Virus record (IMG/VR): IMGVR_UViG_3300026094_000008
Location: 1-46,779 of that record
From: a virus
Reading direction: 5' to 3' (one strand)
Length of the DNA stretch: 46,779 nucleotides
A program made the position numbers and the translations under genes. This document shows positions 24,001 through 33,100 of the stretch, piece after piece. Each line of letters opens with the position of its first letter. The first letter of the stretch is position 1. The notes under the pieces are model-generated. The model was not told the DNA's origin, made no database searches, and worked only from the letters and a program-made list of their open reading frames with translations.

Positions 24001-27000
24001 CGTTTGTAGCACGAATTCTTCCGCCTGCTTCTGCTAGGTAGCCCACATGTGAATAATATGTGAATACTGAAACTAGTTCTGCTCTGCCGTTATTGGTAAT
24101 CCATGCTCCAATTCCGTCTGAAATAACCTGTGTAAAGTCATTAGAAACGATAGAATCGTTACCGCCGTTGTGTAATGCGCCGTCAATTTTTTGTCCTACA
24201 GCAGCAAAGCCAAACGTCGACACATTCTGCACGTAAGGAGATCTTGCGGTTATCCATGCTCTAGAATCTTCTGGACCAAATCCAGGATCAAGAGATGCAT
24301 AAGCTCCTGCGGTAGGTCTGCTGGTTCCAAATTCGTTGGCTGGTTTTAAATCACCTTTCAACCCGTCCAGCGACATCAGTCTAAGTCCAGTACCGTTTCT
24401 AAGATAGAAGAGGTCTTCTTCTTGGGAACCTATTACTGAATTGTAGTAGTACCTACCTGCTAGTTTTGATTTATAAAAACCAGGTCTGTATATTGTAACA
24501 CCTTCTGTGTATTTTCTTTCCCACTGTTTTGGCTGTACAAGATCCCATTCAATAGCGTTAATGTATTCTCTAAGATCTCTAGCACATATTTCTTCGTTAT
24601 ATTCGAAATCAGCGCTTACATTTAAAATAAACGAGTATTGTCTGTCAATATATCTCACAGTCTGAATTGAAATTTCTTCTTTGTTTTCTAACAAACTATA
24701 CTGGGCTTCTTGGAGATTTTCATCTGTCCAAGTCACTACAGGATATTCTACATCGTCAAGAACAATCAAGTTTAGAGTATTCGCAACATCTCTTGCTATG
24801 TCGAGCAAAGTTTCTGCTTTAGTAGCTTCGGTAGAAGTTGCAGGTGCTCCTGAAAAGTCTTGTGCTATTCCGCTCTGTAATTCTGTAACGTCTGTTTCTA
24901 CAATTACTTCTTGAATAATTGTTTTAATATAATCTAAACCGTCTACTAGTGCGGTTTGTTCTGTAGAACCATCTGTTAAATTGCTGTCTTCTGTGTAAAT
25001 TCTTGCAATTTCTCTAGAAGCACTGTTGCCGCCATACATTATGTCATATCTTATTGCATCAATAAAATACCCTAGTTCTTTGCTTCTTTGAGCATCATCG
25101 TATGTAAGTGCTGCATAATTTTGATCTATATAGGCAATAAATTCTGCCCGTAAAAAATCGCGGTTATTTGTTAATTGATCAACAGCATTCTGTTGGTCAG
25201 TTGTAGAAAGATCACCCGGAGGTATGCTAAGTGCGTCAGCATTTGCATCTCCGTTTTCTACAATATCTCGTACTTCGTTAAATGCTGCATTAACTCTTGA
25301 CAGTGCATTTACATCTAATTTTATAGCTCTTAAATCAGTTACTAATGTCTGACTAAGGCTAATACCGTCTAGTGTTTCTTCCAGTTGTGTTGCTATATCT
25401 GTTCCTGCTGTACCTCTTCTTACAGCTAAACCTCTAGTTACAGCATTGTAGTTTGTGTTAAGAACCGTGTCCCAACTTGAACCTTCTATAATTAATTGTG
25501 TTTCTCTTCTAAAAGATTTTTTGTCATAATCAAAGGCCGATTGCTGAGGAGTAAGTTCTTCTTCAGTACCGCCTATAACCGTAGATATTGTAAACGTATT
25601 TTCGTCTATAATATCTTTTACAAAATAATTCACATCGTCTTGCAGACCAACGTTAAAAAGCGTAAGTTCGGAAGAATTGTTGGGTATAGTAAATTGAACC
25701 GGCATGTTTGCTGTTAGCCAGCTTGTGTCTGCTATAACTACTTGATTTGTTCCGACCTCTGATACTGCTACATCAAAGAACCAGTCGTCTACATAGGCTT
25801 TTGCTTCTTGGACAACAAGTTCTTTATTCAATTCTAATTGTCGAACTGCATTATAGTTTTCAATAAAATCGACCTGGTCTACATTACCTTCCGAAGATGC
25901 GGACCAAATTATATCGTTTACGTATTCCCACGTAGCGTTTACCGTAATTATTGCGTCTACTACTCCGTTTACATTGTTGTTTACCAAGCGGCGAGCATAT
26001 TCGTTTGCTGCTAGTGTAGCATCTTTCTGCTCTCCTAATACCTTTTTAGATTCTGCTCTTAGGTATGAATATGCAGTTAGTATACCAGCATAGTTAGTGT
26101 CTAGCATCCAATCGTATCTAGCAGCCTCTGCTATTAAACCTAGGTCTCTACTACATTTTGAGTGAATATAGGAAAATCCACTGTATTCGTTTGTTACAAA
26201 TTGGATTGCATCTACAACAATAGTGTCTGCATTTGTATCGATTGTGTTCTTAGCAGTTTGGAATTCTGCTGCAGGCCAAGTAGCGTCTGGGAACGATATA
26301 GCCGGAACACCTGTTAGACTTTCGGCTGTTAGTGCATCCTGTATGATGTCAATATTAAGTTCAATCTGACCAGCTTCGGTTGCAGTAGCCGGAGTACCTA
26401 GAGTAGTCTGTATTTCTGTGTTACCTGATTGTGTAGAAACGCTCTGTTCCTGTATAACCTGTTTTGTTATATCACTTAGGTGTTCGTACGCGTCGACTAT
26501 GTTTGCAATTTCTCCGTTCCAAACAGTTGTATCTTGGAAGAAATACGATTCTGTTAATTTTGTTACTGCTTGTGTGCCTTGATAAAGCACATCATAACTT
26601 AATGATTGTAGAAGATATTCTAGCTCTCTTCTATATAGATCTTCGTCGTACTCAAATTCGAACCAAATGCTTGCTGGATCAGGATCGTTAACTGTATTTT
26701 CTTGTACTTGATTATCAATATAAGCAATTGTGTCTTCTATAATAAAGTCTATATTTGCTTGGATAAGATTTTTTGAATCTACTCTATCTTGGTCTGCTCC
26801 GGTAGGAGTAGGATAAGAAAGCGAAGGACTAGAATCTCTACCTTTTCTAATTATGTCTACTATATTGTTAAAAGAATCGGTTGCACGAGTGGTTGCTGTT
26901 GTAGAACTAACAAGATCTGCAACTTCGTCTCGCATAAATCTTATTGCACCGACAATAGCAGCTTGATCTGTTCTTAGTATATTTCTATTATACGCTTTGT

Positions 27001-28174
27001 CATAGACAATTCCGTTAGCAAAACTGTTGTAGTTTGTGCCTAGTGCTATATCGAAAGCAACGTCTTCTAGAATATTTGCAAAATCTTCTCTATATTTTGC
27101 ACTATCAAAAGTAAAGGTACCAAAATTCTCATTAATAAAATCAATAGTCTTTTCTTGTATTTCTGGTAGTGCTGCAACAAGTGCGTTACTAGCTGCAACT
27201 TCTACATCAGGCGAATCTACCGTTGATGGATAGGTAATTGTGATAGTGCCAGAGCCCGAGTCAATAATTGCAATTATGTCGTTCATTAAATCATCTATAA
27301 TGGCAGAAACTGCTAGTGTTCCCCCTGTTCCCGGAATTTGCTCTACTTCGGTTTGAAACGGAGGAGTGACAATAATATTCCTGCCGACTGTCTGTATCAG
27401 AGCGCTTAGATAGGTTAGAGCATCAAGAACAGCTTGTTTGTCATCAGATCCTATCCCAAAATCTACGCCGTCATAATAAGCTTCACCAGCATTAACACTC
27501 TGCCAGTTGCCGCCGTATGTAAGATCGTATGCTACAGAATCTATTATAAATCCTATATCTTTTTTGGCTTTTGTTCTACTGTATCTTATATTAGGATATT
27601 CTTCTGCGAGATAGGCAATAACTTCTGCTTTAATAAATTCTTTGTTGAGGAGGCCTAGGTCTCTGCTGTTTCCGATATTAGGATCCGACAGATCGTATGC
27701 AGGGACTAGTTTAGCATCAATTTTGTTTCCAAGTTCTACATCAATAGTCTTCTTTATATTTCTTGCTAATCTTTCTGCCTCTGATGCTACCTGAGGAGCT
27801 TCTGCATAAGGCCATGAATCAATTTGTGCAATTGTATTTCCAGGAGTGTTTCTAAAAGAAACTCCTTCAACCACATCGCCGATTACAGCTTCTATTCTTT
27901 CTATTGCTAAAGAGCTATACTTGAAATCATTCTTAGAAGTCAATATGCTGTTAGAATCTTTTCTTGGCTGAACATTTGTAGAACGCAATTCGTCTCCCAT
28001 TATGCAGCATTCTGCTGGCACGATAATAGGTAAAACTTCTCTATATTGTCCAGTAGACACTTTGATAAGTGTCTTTCTAATTGATCTAGCAGGAACTGCT
28101 TCGTCGTTACCGGCTGTAACTGCGTCTGTTACAATTTTTCCTAGACTTTCAATTGTCTCAAATATCGTTGCCAT
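21017..28174 (-). CDS. Giant virion/fibre protein, 2385 aa, with seven helical modules
   Basis: This is the largest gene in the window. It starts with the second half of a beta-helix-like segment (LPIIVPAECCIMGDELRST, about 48-66). Seven copies of a helical module follow near residues 196, 353, 506, 670, 878, 1023 and 1188, with the pattern YxxxKxxRDhGhhhDAhxYDhhhGxN. A beta-helix part spans about 1245-1410, with RPTAGAYASLDPGFGPEDSR and SPYVQNVSTFG. Sialidase-type Asp-box repeats (SxDGG/TxW) lie at about 1870-2010. The C-terminal end has ATDQDGNFRVGNLFSIEQAT (about 2244) and VPTQRAVKAFIEAQ. Architecture and C-terminus match the 1824-aa protein. It probably forms a fibre or tail-associated adhesin with glycan-binding parts. 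Its SD, AGGAGG, lies in the end of the 656-aa gene. Confidence 0.8.
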   Translation of the reverse strand: MATIFETIESLGKIVTDAVTAGNDEAVPARSIRKTLIKVSTGQYREVLPIIVPAECCIMGDELRSTNVQPRKDSNSILTSKNDFKYSSLAIERIEAVIGDVVEGVSFRNTPGNTIAQIDSWPYAEAPQVASEAERLARNIKKTIDVELGNKIDAKLVPAYDLSDPNIGNSRDLGLLNKEFIKAEVIAYLAEEYPNIRYSRTKAKKDIGFIIDSVAYDLTYGGNWQSVNAGEAYYDGVDFGIGSDDKQAVLDALTYLSALIQTVGRNIIVTPPFQTEVEQIPGTGGTLAVSAIIDDLMNDIIAIIDSGSGTITITYPSTVDSPDVEVAASNALVAALPEIQEKTIDFINENFGTFTFDSAKYREDFANILEDVAFDIALGTNYNSFANGIVYDKAYNRNILRTDQAAIVGAIRFMRDEVADLVSSTTATTRATDSFNNIVDIIRKGRDSSPSLSYPTPTGADQDRVDSKNLIQANIDFIIEDTIAYIDNQVQENTVNDPDPASIWFEFEYDEDLYRRELEYLLQSLSYDVLYQGTQAVTKLTESYFFQDTTVWNGEIANIVDAYEHLSDITKQVIQEQSVSTQSGNTEIQTTLGTPATATEAGQIELNIDIIQDALTAESLTGVPAISFPDATWPAAEFQTAKNTIDTNADTIVVDAIQFVTNEYSGFSYIHSKCSRDLGLIAEAARYDWMLDTNYAGILTAYSYLRAESKKVLGEQKDATLAANEYARRLVNNNVNGVVDAIITVNATWEYVNDIIWSASSEGNVDQVDFIENYNAVRQLELNKELVVQEAKAYVDDWFFDVAVSEVGTNQVVIADTSWLTANMPVQFTIPNNSSELTLFNVGLQDDVNYFVKDIIDENTFTISTVIGGTEEELTPQQSAFDYDKKSFRRETQLIIEGSSWDTVLNTNYNAVTRGLAVRRGTAGTDIATQLEETLDGISLSQTLVTDLRAIKLDVNALSRVNAAFNEVRDIVENGDANADALSIPPGDLSTTDQQNAVDQLTNNRDFLRAEFIAYIDQNYAALTYDDAQRSKELGYFIDAIRYDIMYGGNSASREIARIYTEDSNLTDGSTEQTALVDGLDYIKTIIQEVIVETDVTELQSGIAQDFSGAPATSTEATKAETLLDIARDVANTLNLIVLDDVEYPVVTWTDENLQEAQYSLLENKEEISIQTVRYIDRQYSFILNVSADFEYNEEICARDLREYINAIEWDLVQPKQWERKYTEGVTIYRPGFYKSKLAGRYYYNSVIGSQEEDLFYLRNGTGLRLMSLDGLKGDLKPANEFGTSRPTAGAYASLDPGFGPEDSRAWITARSPYVQNVSTFGFAAVGQKIDGALHNGGNDSIVSNDFTQVISDGIGAWITNNGRAELVSVFTYYSHVGYLAEAGGRIRATNGNNSYGTFGSSAEGVDPDETPVTAVVDNRTQFNATVENVFTDQDEILQLEFGHAGDRYTEAEINIFGAGDSEELVADEFRDGAVKQIRIVETEPDTAGGSGFTLVSNTAQTGSFTSLFLAATDGNLSSAYPGMAIYITAGAATGQYGTVYTYDSGSKEAEVVRPTTYTPTSAGSFTTSTIYRIEDAGDTDWDSISNETLINPRPGTIFTATGAGSGTGTAIEMELGWEHVIAGTTITAPNSSSTYQVEPRAFFTVPSKTATAESIASNTYSTAEYFETAAQYNSVATTTNSDGEQATFDVTRIGSKYYLSLNNAGEGYTRLNTVTISGNLLGGTTPLNDITVTITTIDETNGSIIDFDFDGLGQKGVFVIAPASGSTANVSIEGSNYSSATLATSASWVDSASGLLDDGSSILKPSALVIAAADGTVNYSSDADTFESADSGIGSGTIKIAFGQPAPGDNRFLITNSTSTDVSASTDGGATWSIQSGVLPATGVTALTHGKGRFMALEGGSSNAYYSQDGGLTWTTSPIGASADWVDVEWGNGRFVAIASNTTTAVYSTDGITWIQTTLPTGGVYRQLSYGQGIFVATRDDNSIAYSEDGILWELFTLGAEAAGYDAVAHGNPNLNHQFLVVGASSPTTTVSIAEIGARAKGRTGVANEQLFQVRLTEPGSNYDTAPTISIFDPNNIEPVELAVRLGNGSLANPTFVARGSSFTTATAEINDQNSNGFADFFQDGSFVAVRRLSARPVNGSNIVFDSLPEQVFKLVNTVSFIGSNEGSFTAFLQLSPEMSITDAPQDGVGATLRIRYSQVRASSHDFLDIGTGNFVDTNYPGIPVNAPDPDRETNEFDGGRVFFTATDQDGNFRVGNLFSIEQATGVATLDAEAFNIAGLQELSLGEVTLGGNSAAINEFSTDPFFTANSDNVVPTQRAVKAFIEAQIGGGGASLNVNSVTAGDVFINTNQITTVSGEQINIRANVNFEGAVLGQPLAFNYYLR

Positions 28175-28177
28175 CTT

Positions 28178-30148
28178 TTAGTATCCTCCTATACCGCCGC
28201 CGGTAAATCCTGATGATCCTGTGCTGCTGCCCGAAGCAATTCCGCCTGTGGTACTGCCTGTGATTGTGCTGTCGTAATCGACATTATCTTGTCTTCCGTA
28301 TTCTGGTATAAAATATTGTTCTACTATGCGTGTAGAGTTGTCACCATTTAGCACCTGATATAATTCTTCCGGTTCTGTTTGTGCTAGAACATTCTGTATG
28401 AGAGAAATTCCATAATTAATGCTAGCAACTGTTTCTTGTTTTTGGTTTTGATAGTCTGAATTTTCTGGAGCATTAACATACGCTAGAGCAGCTTCGCGAG
28501 AACGAACATTGCCGCCGTGCTGTAGATCCCAAATAAATGCATCAACTATGAAACCCATATCTCTTTCACATTTTACAGTGTCATAATCAAAACTCGAAGT
28601 GAACGGTGCTATATCATTGTTTACTTGATAGTCAGTCCATTCTACAATTTCTCTCTGGATAAAACGTCTATTAAGTTTTAGCAACTCTGCTGCTTTTGGT
28701 TCTTTCGTTCCTTGCTCTACCTGTTGAGCGGCATATCTAATTGATTTCCACGGTCTATCTATATTTTTTCCATATATAGGAGCCGGTTCGTCCTTGCCAA
28801 ACTCTGCAACATAATATACATCTGCCGAATCTCCAATGAACGCCCATTCTGGTATGCCTTCTGCTGAAACAGAAAGTATTTGGCCGTTTTCGCCTATAGG
28901 CAGTCTCTGAGGACCGCCAGTAGAGAAATATACCAAATCGCCTACTTCAGTAAGAACACTTTGTTCAGTACCAACTGCTATAATATTCCAATACGTTCCG
29001 TTGTCTACATCTGGACGAGAATTTTCAGCGCCTGAGCTTTCAGACGAAAAGTCGTCGCCTTCTGATATATGATTTTGAATAGCAACATAAGAGTTGTCAC
29101 CAAATCGCACAACGTCGCCTTCAAAATATTCTTGGTCGTCGAGCCAAGCACCTCGCCAGTTTAGGCCAGTGTTTAGTCTTTCCCAAAATTCTGTATTTGG
29201 CGGCTGTTGATTTTCGCTGTCTTTTATTGCTCTATAATTGTATCCGCCTAGTCGTACTACATCACCTACCTGATATCCTGTGAGAGAAGAATCTTCGTTC
29301 CAGTCTCCTCTAAATCTTAAACCTTCACTGAATAGACTCCAGTTGGCTGTTGATGTAGAAGGTAATTCGTTAGAATTATCTAACAGTGCTATAAATTGGT
29401 TACCACCATAATTTACAACGTCGCCTGGTTGATAATTTTTAAAAGGAGACCATTCTGCTTCGTACTGGAAGCCTTCAACAAACTTGGTCCATTTTTCAGA
29501 ATCTGCTCCAAAGTCTTCCTGTGATGTATGAGGTGTATTTGCTATCCAAAGACTAGCACCAAATTTTACAACATCATTTAGTTTGTATCGTATGGGATAA
29601 TCCCAGTCGCCTTTAAAATCAAATCCCTGATTAAACGGAGTCCATTTTTCAATGTCTTCTTCTAGGCCTAGTTCTTCTGTGGCGGCGGATATGTGCGGTG
29701 TGTTTACTACATAAGTCGAACCACCGTATTTTACAAAGTCATTAATTTTGTAATCAAAAGAAGTTTGCCAGTCGCCTTTCCACTCAAGACCTTCTGCGTA
29801 GATTTCCCATTTATCTATATCCGCTTCAAGACCTGTCGAGGAGTCTTCTGCAGAAATGTGTCCTATTTTTGCAATGTAAAGCCTTGCCCCGTATTTGACA
29901 ATGTTTTCTACTTGATATTCCTGCTGAGGCTGCCAATTTCCTAGCCATGTTTGGCCATCGGCTACTATATTCCATTTGACTGGAACTGCAGTAAGATCGA
30001 TATTAAAATCTTCTGCGCTTGTGTGTCCTATAACACAGATGTATACTTTTCCATTAAAGGAAACTACATCGTCTTTATAATAAACAGTACCAGTGCTCCA
30101 TTCGTTTTTCCAAACAAATCGAAGCCTACCTAGTTTAAATTCAGCCAT
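28178..30148 (-). CDS. Virion/fibre protein with tandem carbohydrate-binding-like repeats, 656 aa
   Basis: Residues about 1-385 hold seven or more repeats of a CBM5/12-like unit of 50-55 residues: W-x-G-x-W...Y...D-x-V-x-h/y-G-x-x-Y-x-A...W. KGDWQTSFDYKINDFVKYGG is a clear one. The region at about 445-480 (YYVAEFGKDEPAPIYGKNID, then RPWKSIRYAAQQV) is the start of a beta-helix segment that is not completed here. One helical module (YDTVKCERDMGFIVDAFIWD) follows near 521. The C-terminus is Gly/Ser-rich and ends GGIGGY. The N-terminus (MAEFKLGRLRFVW) is paralogous to the 1824-aa protein (MAEFKLERFKYNW). Together with the 2385-aa protein it covers the layout of that single protein. Confidence 0.8.
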   Translation of the reverse strand: MAEFKLGRLRFVWKNEWSTGTVYYKDDVVSFNGKVYICVIGHTSAEDFNIDLTAVPVKWNIVADGQTWLGNWQPQQEYQVENIVKYGARLYIAKIGHISAEDSSTGLEADIDKWEIYAEGLEWKGDWQTSFDYKINDFVKYGGSTYVVNTPHISAATEELGLEEDIEKWTPFNQGFDFKGDWDYPIRYKLNDVVKFGASLWIANTPHTSQEDFGADSEKWTKFVEGFQYEAEWSPFKNYQPGDVVNYGGNQFIALLDNSNELPSTSTANWSLFSEGLRFRGDWNEDSSLTGYQVGDVVRLGGYNYRAIKDSENQQPPNTEFWERLNTGLNWRGAWLDDQEYFEGDVVRFGDNSYVAIQNHISEGDDFSSESSGAENSRPDVDNGTYWNIIAVGTEQSVLTEVGDLVYFSTGGPQRLPIGENGQILSVSAEGIPEWAFIGDSADVYYVAEFGKDEPAPIYGKNIDRPWKSIRYAAQQVEQGTKEPKAAELLKLNRRFIQREIVEWTDYQVNNDIAPFTSSFDYDTVKCERDMGFIVDAFIWDLQHGGNVRSREAALAYVNAPENSDYQNQKQETVASINYGISLIQNVLAQTEPEELYQVLNGDNSTRIVEQYFIPEYGRQDNVDYDSTITGSTTGGIASGSSTGSSGFTGGGIGGY

Positions 30149-30166
30149 TAAATAACTCCGTTACTA

Positions 30167-30173
30167 TATTTAT
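30167..30173 (-). promoter_or_regulatory. Late promoter ATAAATA for the 656-aa/2385-aa fibre unit
   Basis: The minus strand reads ATGATAAATATAG here, 19 nt before the ATG at 30148. It is the only clear promoter for the unit running through 17554, since the gaps between those genes are 3-15 nt. Confidence 0.65.
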
Positions 30174-30183
30174 CATACACATC

Positions 30184-33100
30184 TTATTGCATCGAATCGT
30201 TGACATCATTTCTAAAAAATAAAGACTGTCCTACGATAGTTCCTTGTATCTGTGTTCTGTTACCGTTTTCGTCCTGACCACTGAAATCAACATCTCTCGC
30301 AAATCTAAGATATTCTCCCGATGATGTGTCGATTACATTGTCAGATCCGCCTACTCTTGTTCTACCTGCTGTAATCTGGTTAGTTTCAAGATTTTCGCCA
30401 CCAACTGACAACCTGTCTGCTAGGAACGACGCAATTGCTCTTTGGGTCGGAACAATGTTATTAGAATCAGCTGAGAACGTAGGGTCAGTTGAGAATTCAT
30501 TAACTACTGCGCCAGACCCACCTAATCTAATGCCACCAAGAGAAAGCTCGGATAGTCCATCTAGTTCAAAGAATTCTGCCGATATAGTAACAATACCAGT
30601 TGCTTGATCAACTCCAAACAGTTCGCCTACTCTAAAGTTACCGTCTTGGTCTGTAGAGGTATAAAATACTCTTCCGCCGTCCAGCTCAGAAATTTCGTTT
30701 TCTGGCGCTGCTATGAAAAAGTTACCTCCTGCATATATTTCAGGATAATTTGTTTCTTCGAAATTACCAGTTCCAACATCTAGAAAATCGTGGCCAGAAA
30801 TTCTACATTGACTGTATCTTGATCGTAATCTTGCTATAGTACCGTGAACGAGGTTAAACTCATTTGATAAACTAGGTGAAATTGTAAATCTTACTAATCT
30901 TGTGCCTCTCCGTGTACCGTCGTCGCCGAGGTCGTTAATTTCTACACCGACAAATAGAGCTAGATCATTTGGATCAGGGGTATCAGGATCTAATATACCA
31001 TTGATAGTAATCTGTACACCTGGTCCGGGTACTACATCAACCCCTGAGACAGTTAATACATTGTCTTCCGGAATTATATCTGCGAAGCCATCACCTGTAA
31101 TAGTAATGTCAGAGCTCGAACTTCTATAGCCTGCTCCTCTATCAATAAAGTCTGGCTGAGGCAATACTCCGCTGCTTTGCCTAACGTCTATCTCAACTTC
31201 AGTTACAAAGTTAGGGTCGATTACAGTAATTTCACAAGGATTATCTGTTGTGTAAGCTGAGCCTGGATCCCATATTTTAACCACAGTAAATATACCGGTA
31301 AAAACATCTGCTCTAAACTTGGCTTGCCTTCCGGCATTTACGTTGACAATAGCATCTGTCGAAATATCGTCTGCCAGTAAAACCCATTTTCCTGCTGCTC
31401 CTAGAGTAGCATATGCTGCTGTAGACCATTTTTTAGATACTACAAGATCTCTTTCCTGCCAACTGATTCCGTATTCTGTAGTGTAAGCATATTGTGTAAT
31501 GTCTTCAACATCGTTGCCGATAGCAAAGAATATGCCTTGGCTAAATTCAACGTCTTTTACTACAAATTCTGCAGCAGACGACACGGCTGATATAGAACCA
31601 CCATTAAGCCATGTGTTGCCTTTGTCTAGAGAAAACAGTGTGTTTCCCTGTTTATCCACAGCAAGAAATCTATTATCTCCATAAACTACTGCAGCCCAAT
31701 CGTAATCTGTAGTTCCTAACACACCGTCAAGCCTTGACCATTGGATACCGTCAGACGATCTAGCAATAGCGTTAGCATCACCGGATACAGCTAGGAACTG
31801 CCCTTGGCCATAACTTAGACTTTGCCACTGCCCTGTAGTAGAATCACCGCCTACTGGTATACTAGCAGTTGTCCACGAAAGTCCGTCTTCGCTATAAACA
31901 ACAGTGTTTGTACCTTCTGCAATCATTACAAACACACCGCTTCCGAATTTTATATCGACCCAGTTTTCAGTTTCACCTACTGATATAGTATTCCAGGTTT
32001 CGCCGTCTCGAGAATAGCCTATGGTATTTTCATTGCTTGCGATTGCTACAAAAACGTCGTTGCCTGCGGCTATTTTCTGATAGTCTCCTACAAAAGAAGT
32101 GTTAACCTCAGTCCAATTTATTCCGTCATCTGAATATAGTGCAAAGTTAGGATCAGCAATTGACACATATCTTCCGCCTCTGGGAGTCCCTTCGCTAGTA
32201 AAATCAAGGATACTATTAGTACTGTCTTCAGATACCTCAGTAACGTCAATGATTAAGTCATTTGCCGGACTTACGCCTCCCAATAGATTACCCGGTATTG
32301 TAAGAGCATCGCCTACAGCATATCCTGCACCACCGCTGGTTATTGTAACATTATAGGTATCGCCTTTTCGTTGGATATTAGCTCTAGCAGTTATTGCTTC
32401 GTCGTCAAAGGTTTCTCCTGTTCCTAGAGAAAGTTGTATATTTGTATAGGTAACAGTGGTAAATCCAAATGTAAGGTCTTTTATGGTTCTTGCATTTGGT
32501 AAATCATATGCAGCCGCTGTGAACGGGGGCGGAGTTGCTGTTAATCTTGGCTCAATTCTATATACCGCAGTAGAGTCTAGGTCCGGCTCTATAGGAGTGC
32601 CGGGAATTATATGATCCCAGCCTAACTCGCCGTCTGATTCTCTACGTACTGTAACTACGTTAAAGTTTGCATCAAAATCGCTCACAAAGCCGTATTGGCC
32701 AGCGCCGCGTCCTGACTCTATAATAATTCTCATTCCATCTATTTCTTCTAAGAACTGAGTTTCGTCGTTGCTTGATAATCTAATAGAGCTAGTAGCATCG
32801 CTTGTGATTTGTGCAGAGGCAGAGCGTATAAGATACCCTGTACCTCCTTCTGATCCCGAACCTTTGGTGTTTATAAGTCTTCCTTCGAATACAGAACCGT
32901 CTCTAAAATCAGTATAATCCACATTAGCATCTGCGCCTGCGCCTATAATATTTGCGTCTGCAGTAGTATATGATTCGCCACAGTGTGAGTATTCGAATAC
33001 GAATAGTTCGTCTGATGCACCGGCAGCAAATGCTTGTTCTACTTGCGCTTCGTTTGCTCTATTAAACACTTCAACTACATCTGGTGTTTCGGTGTCATCG

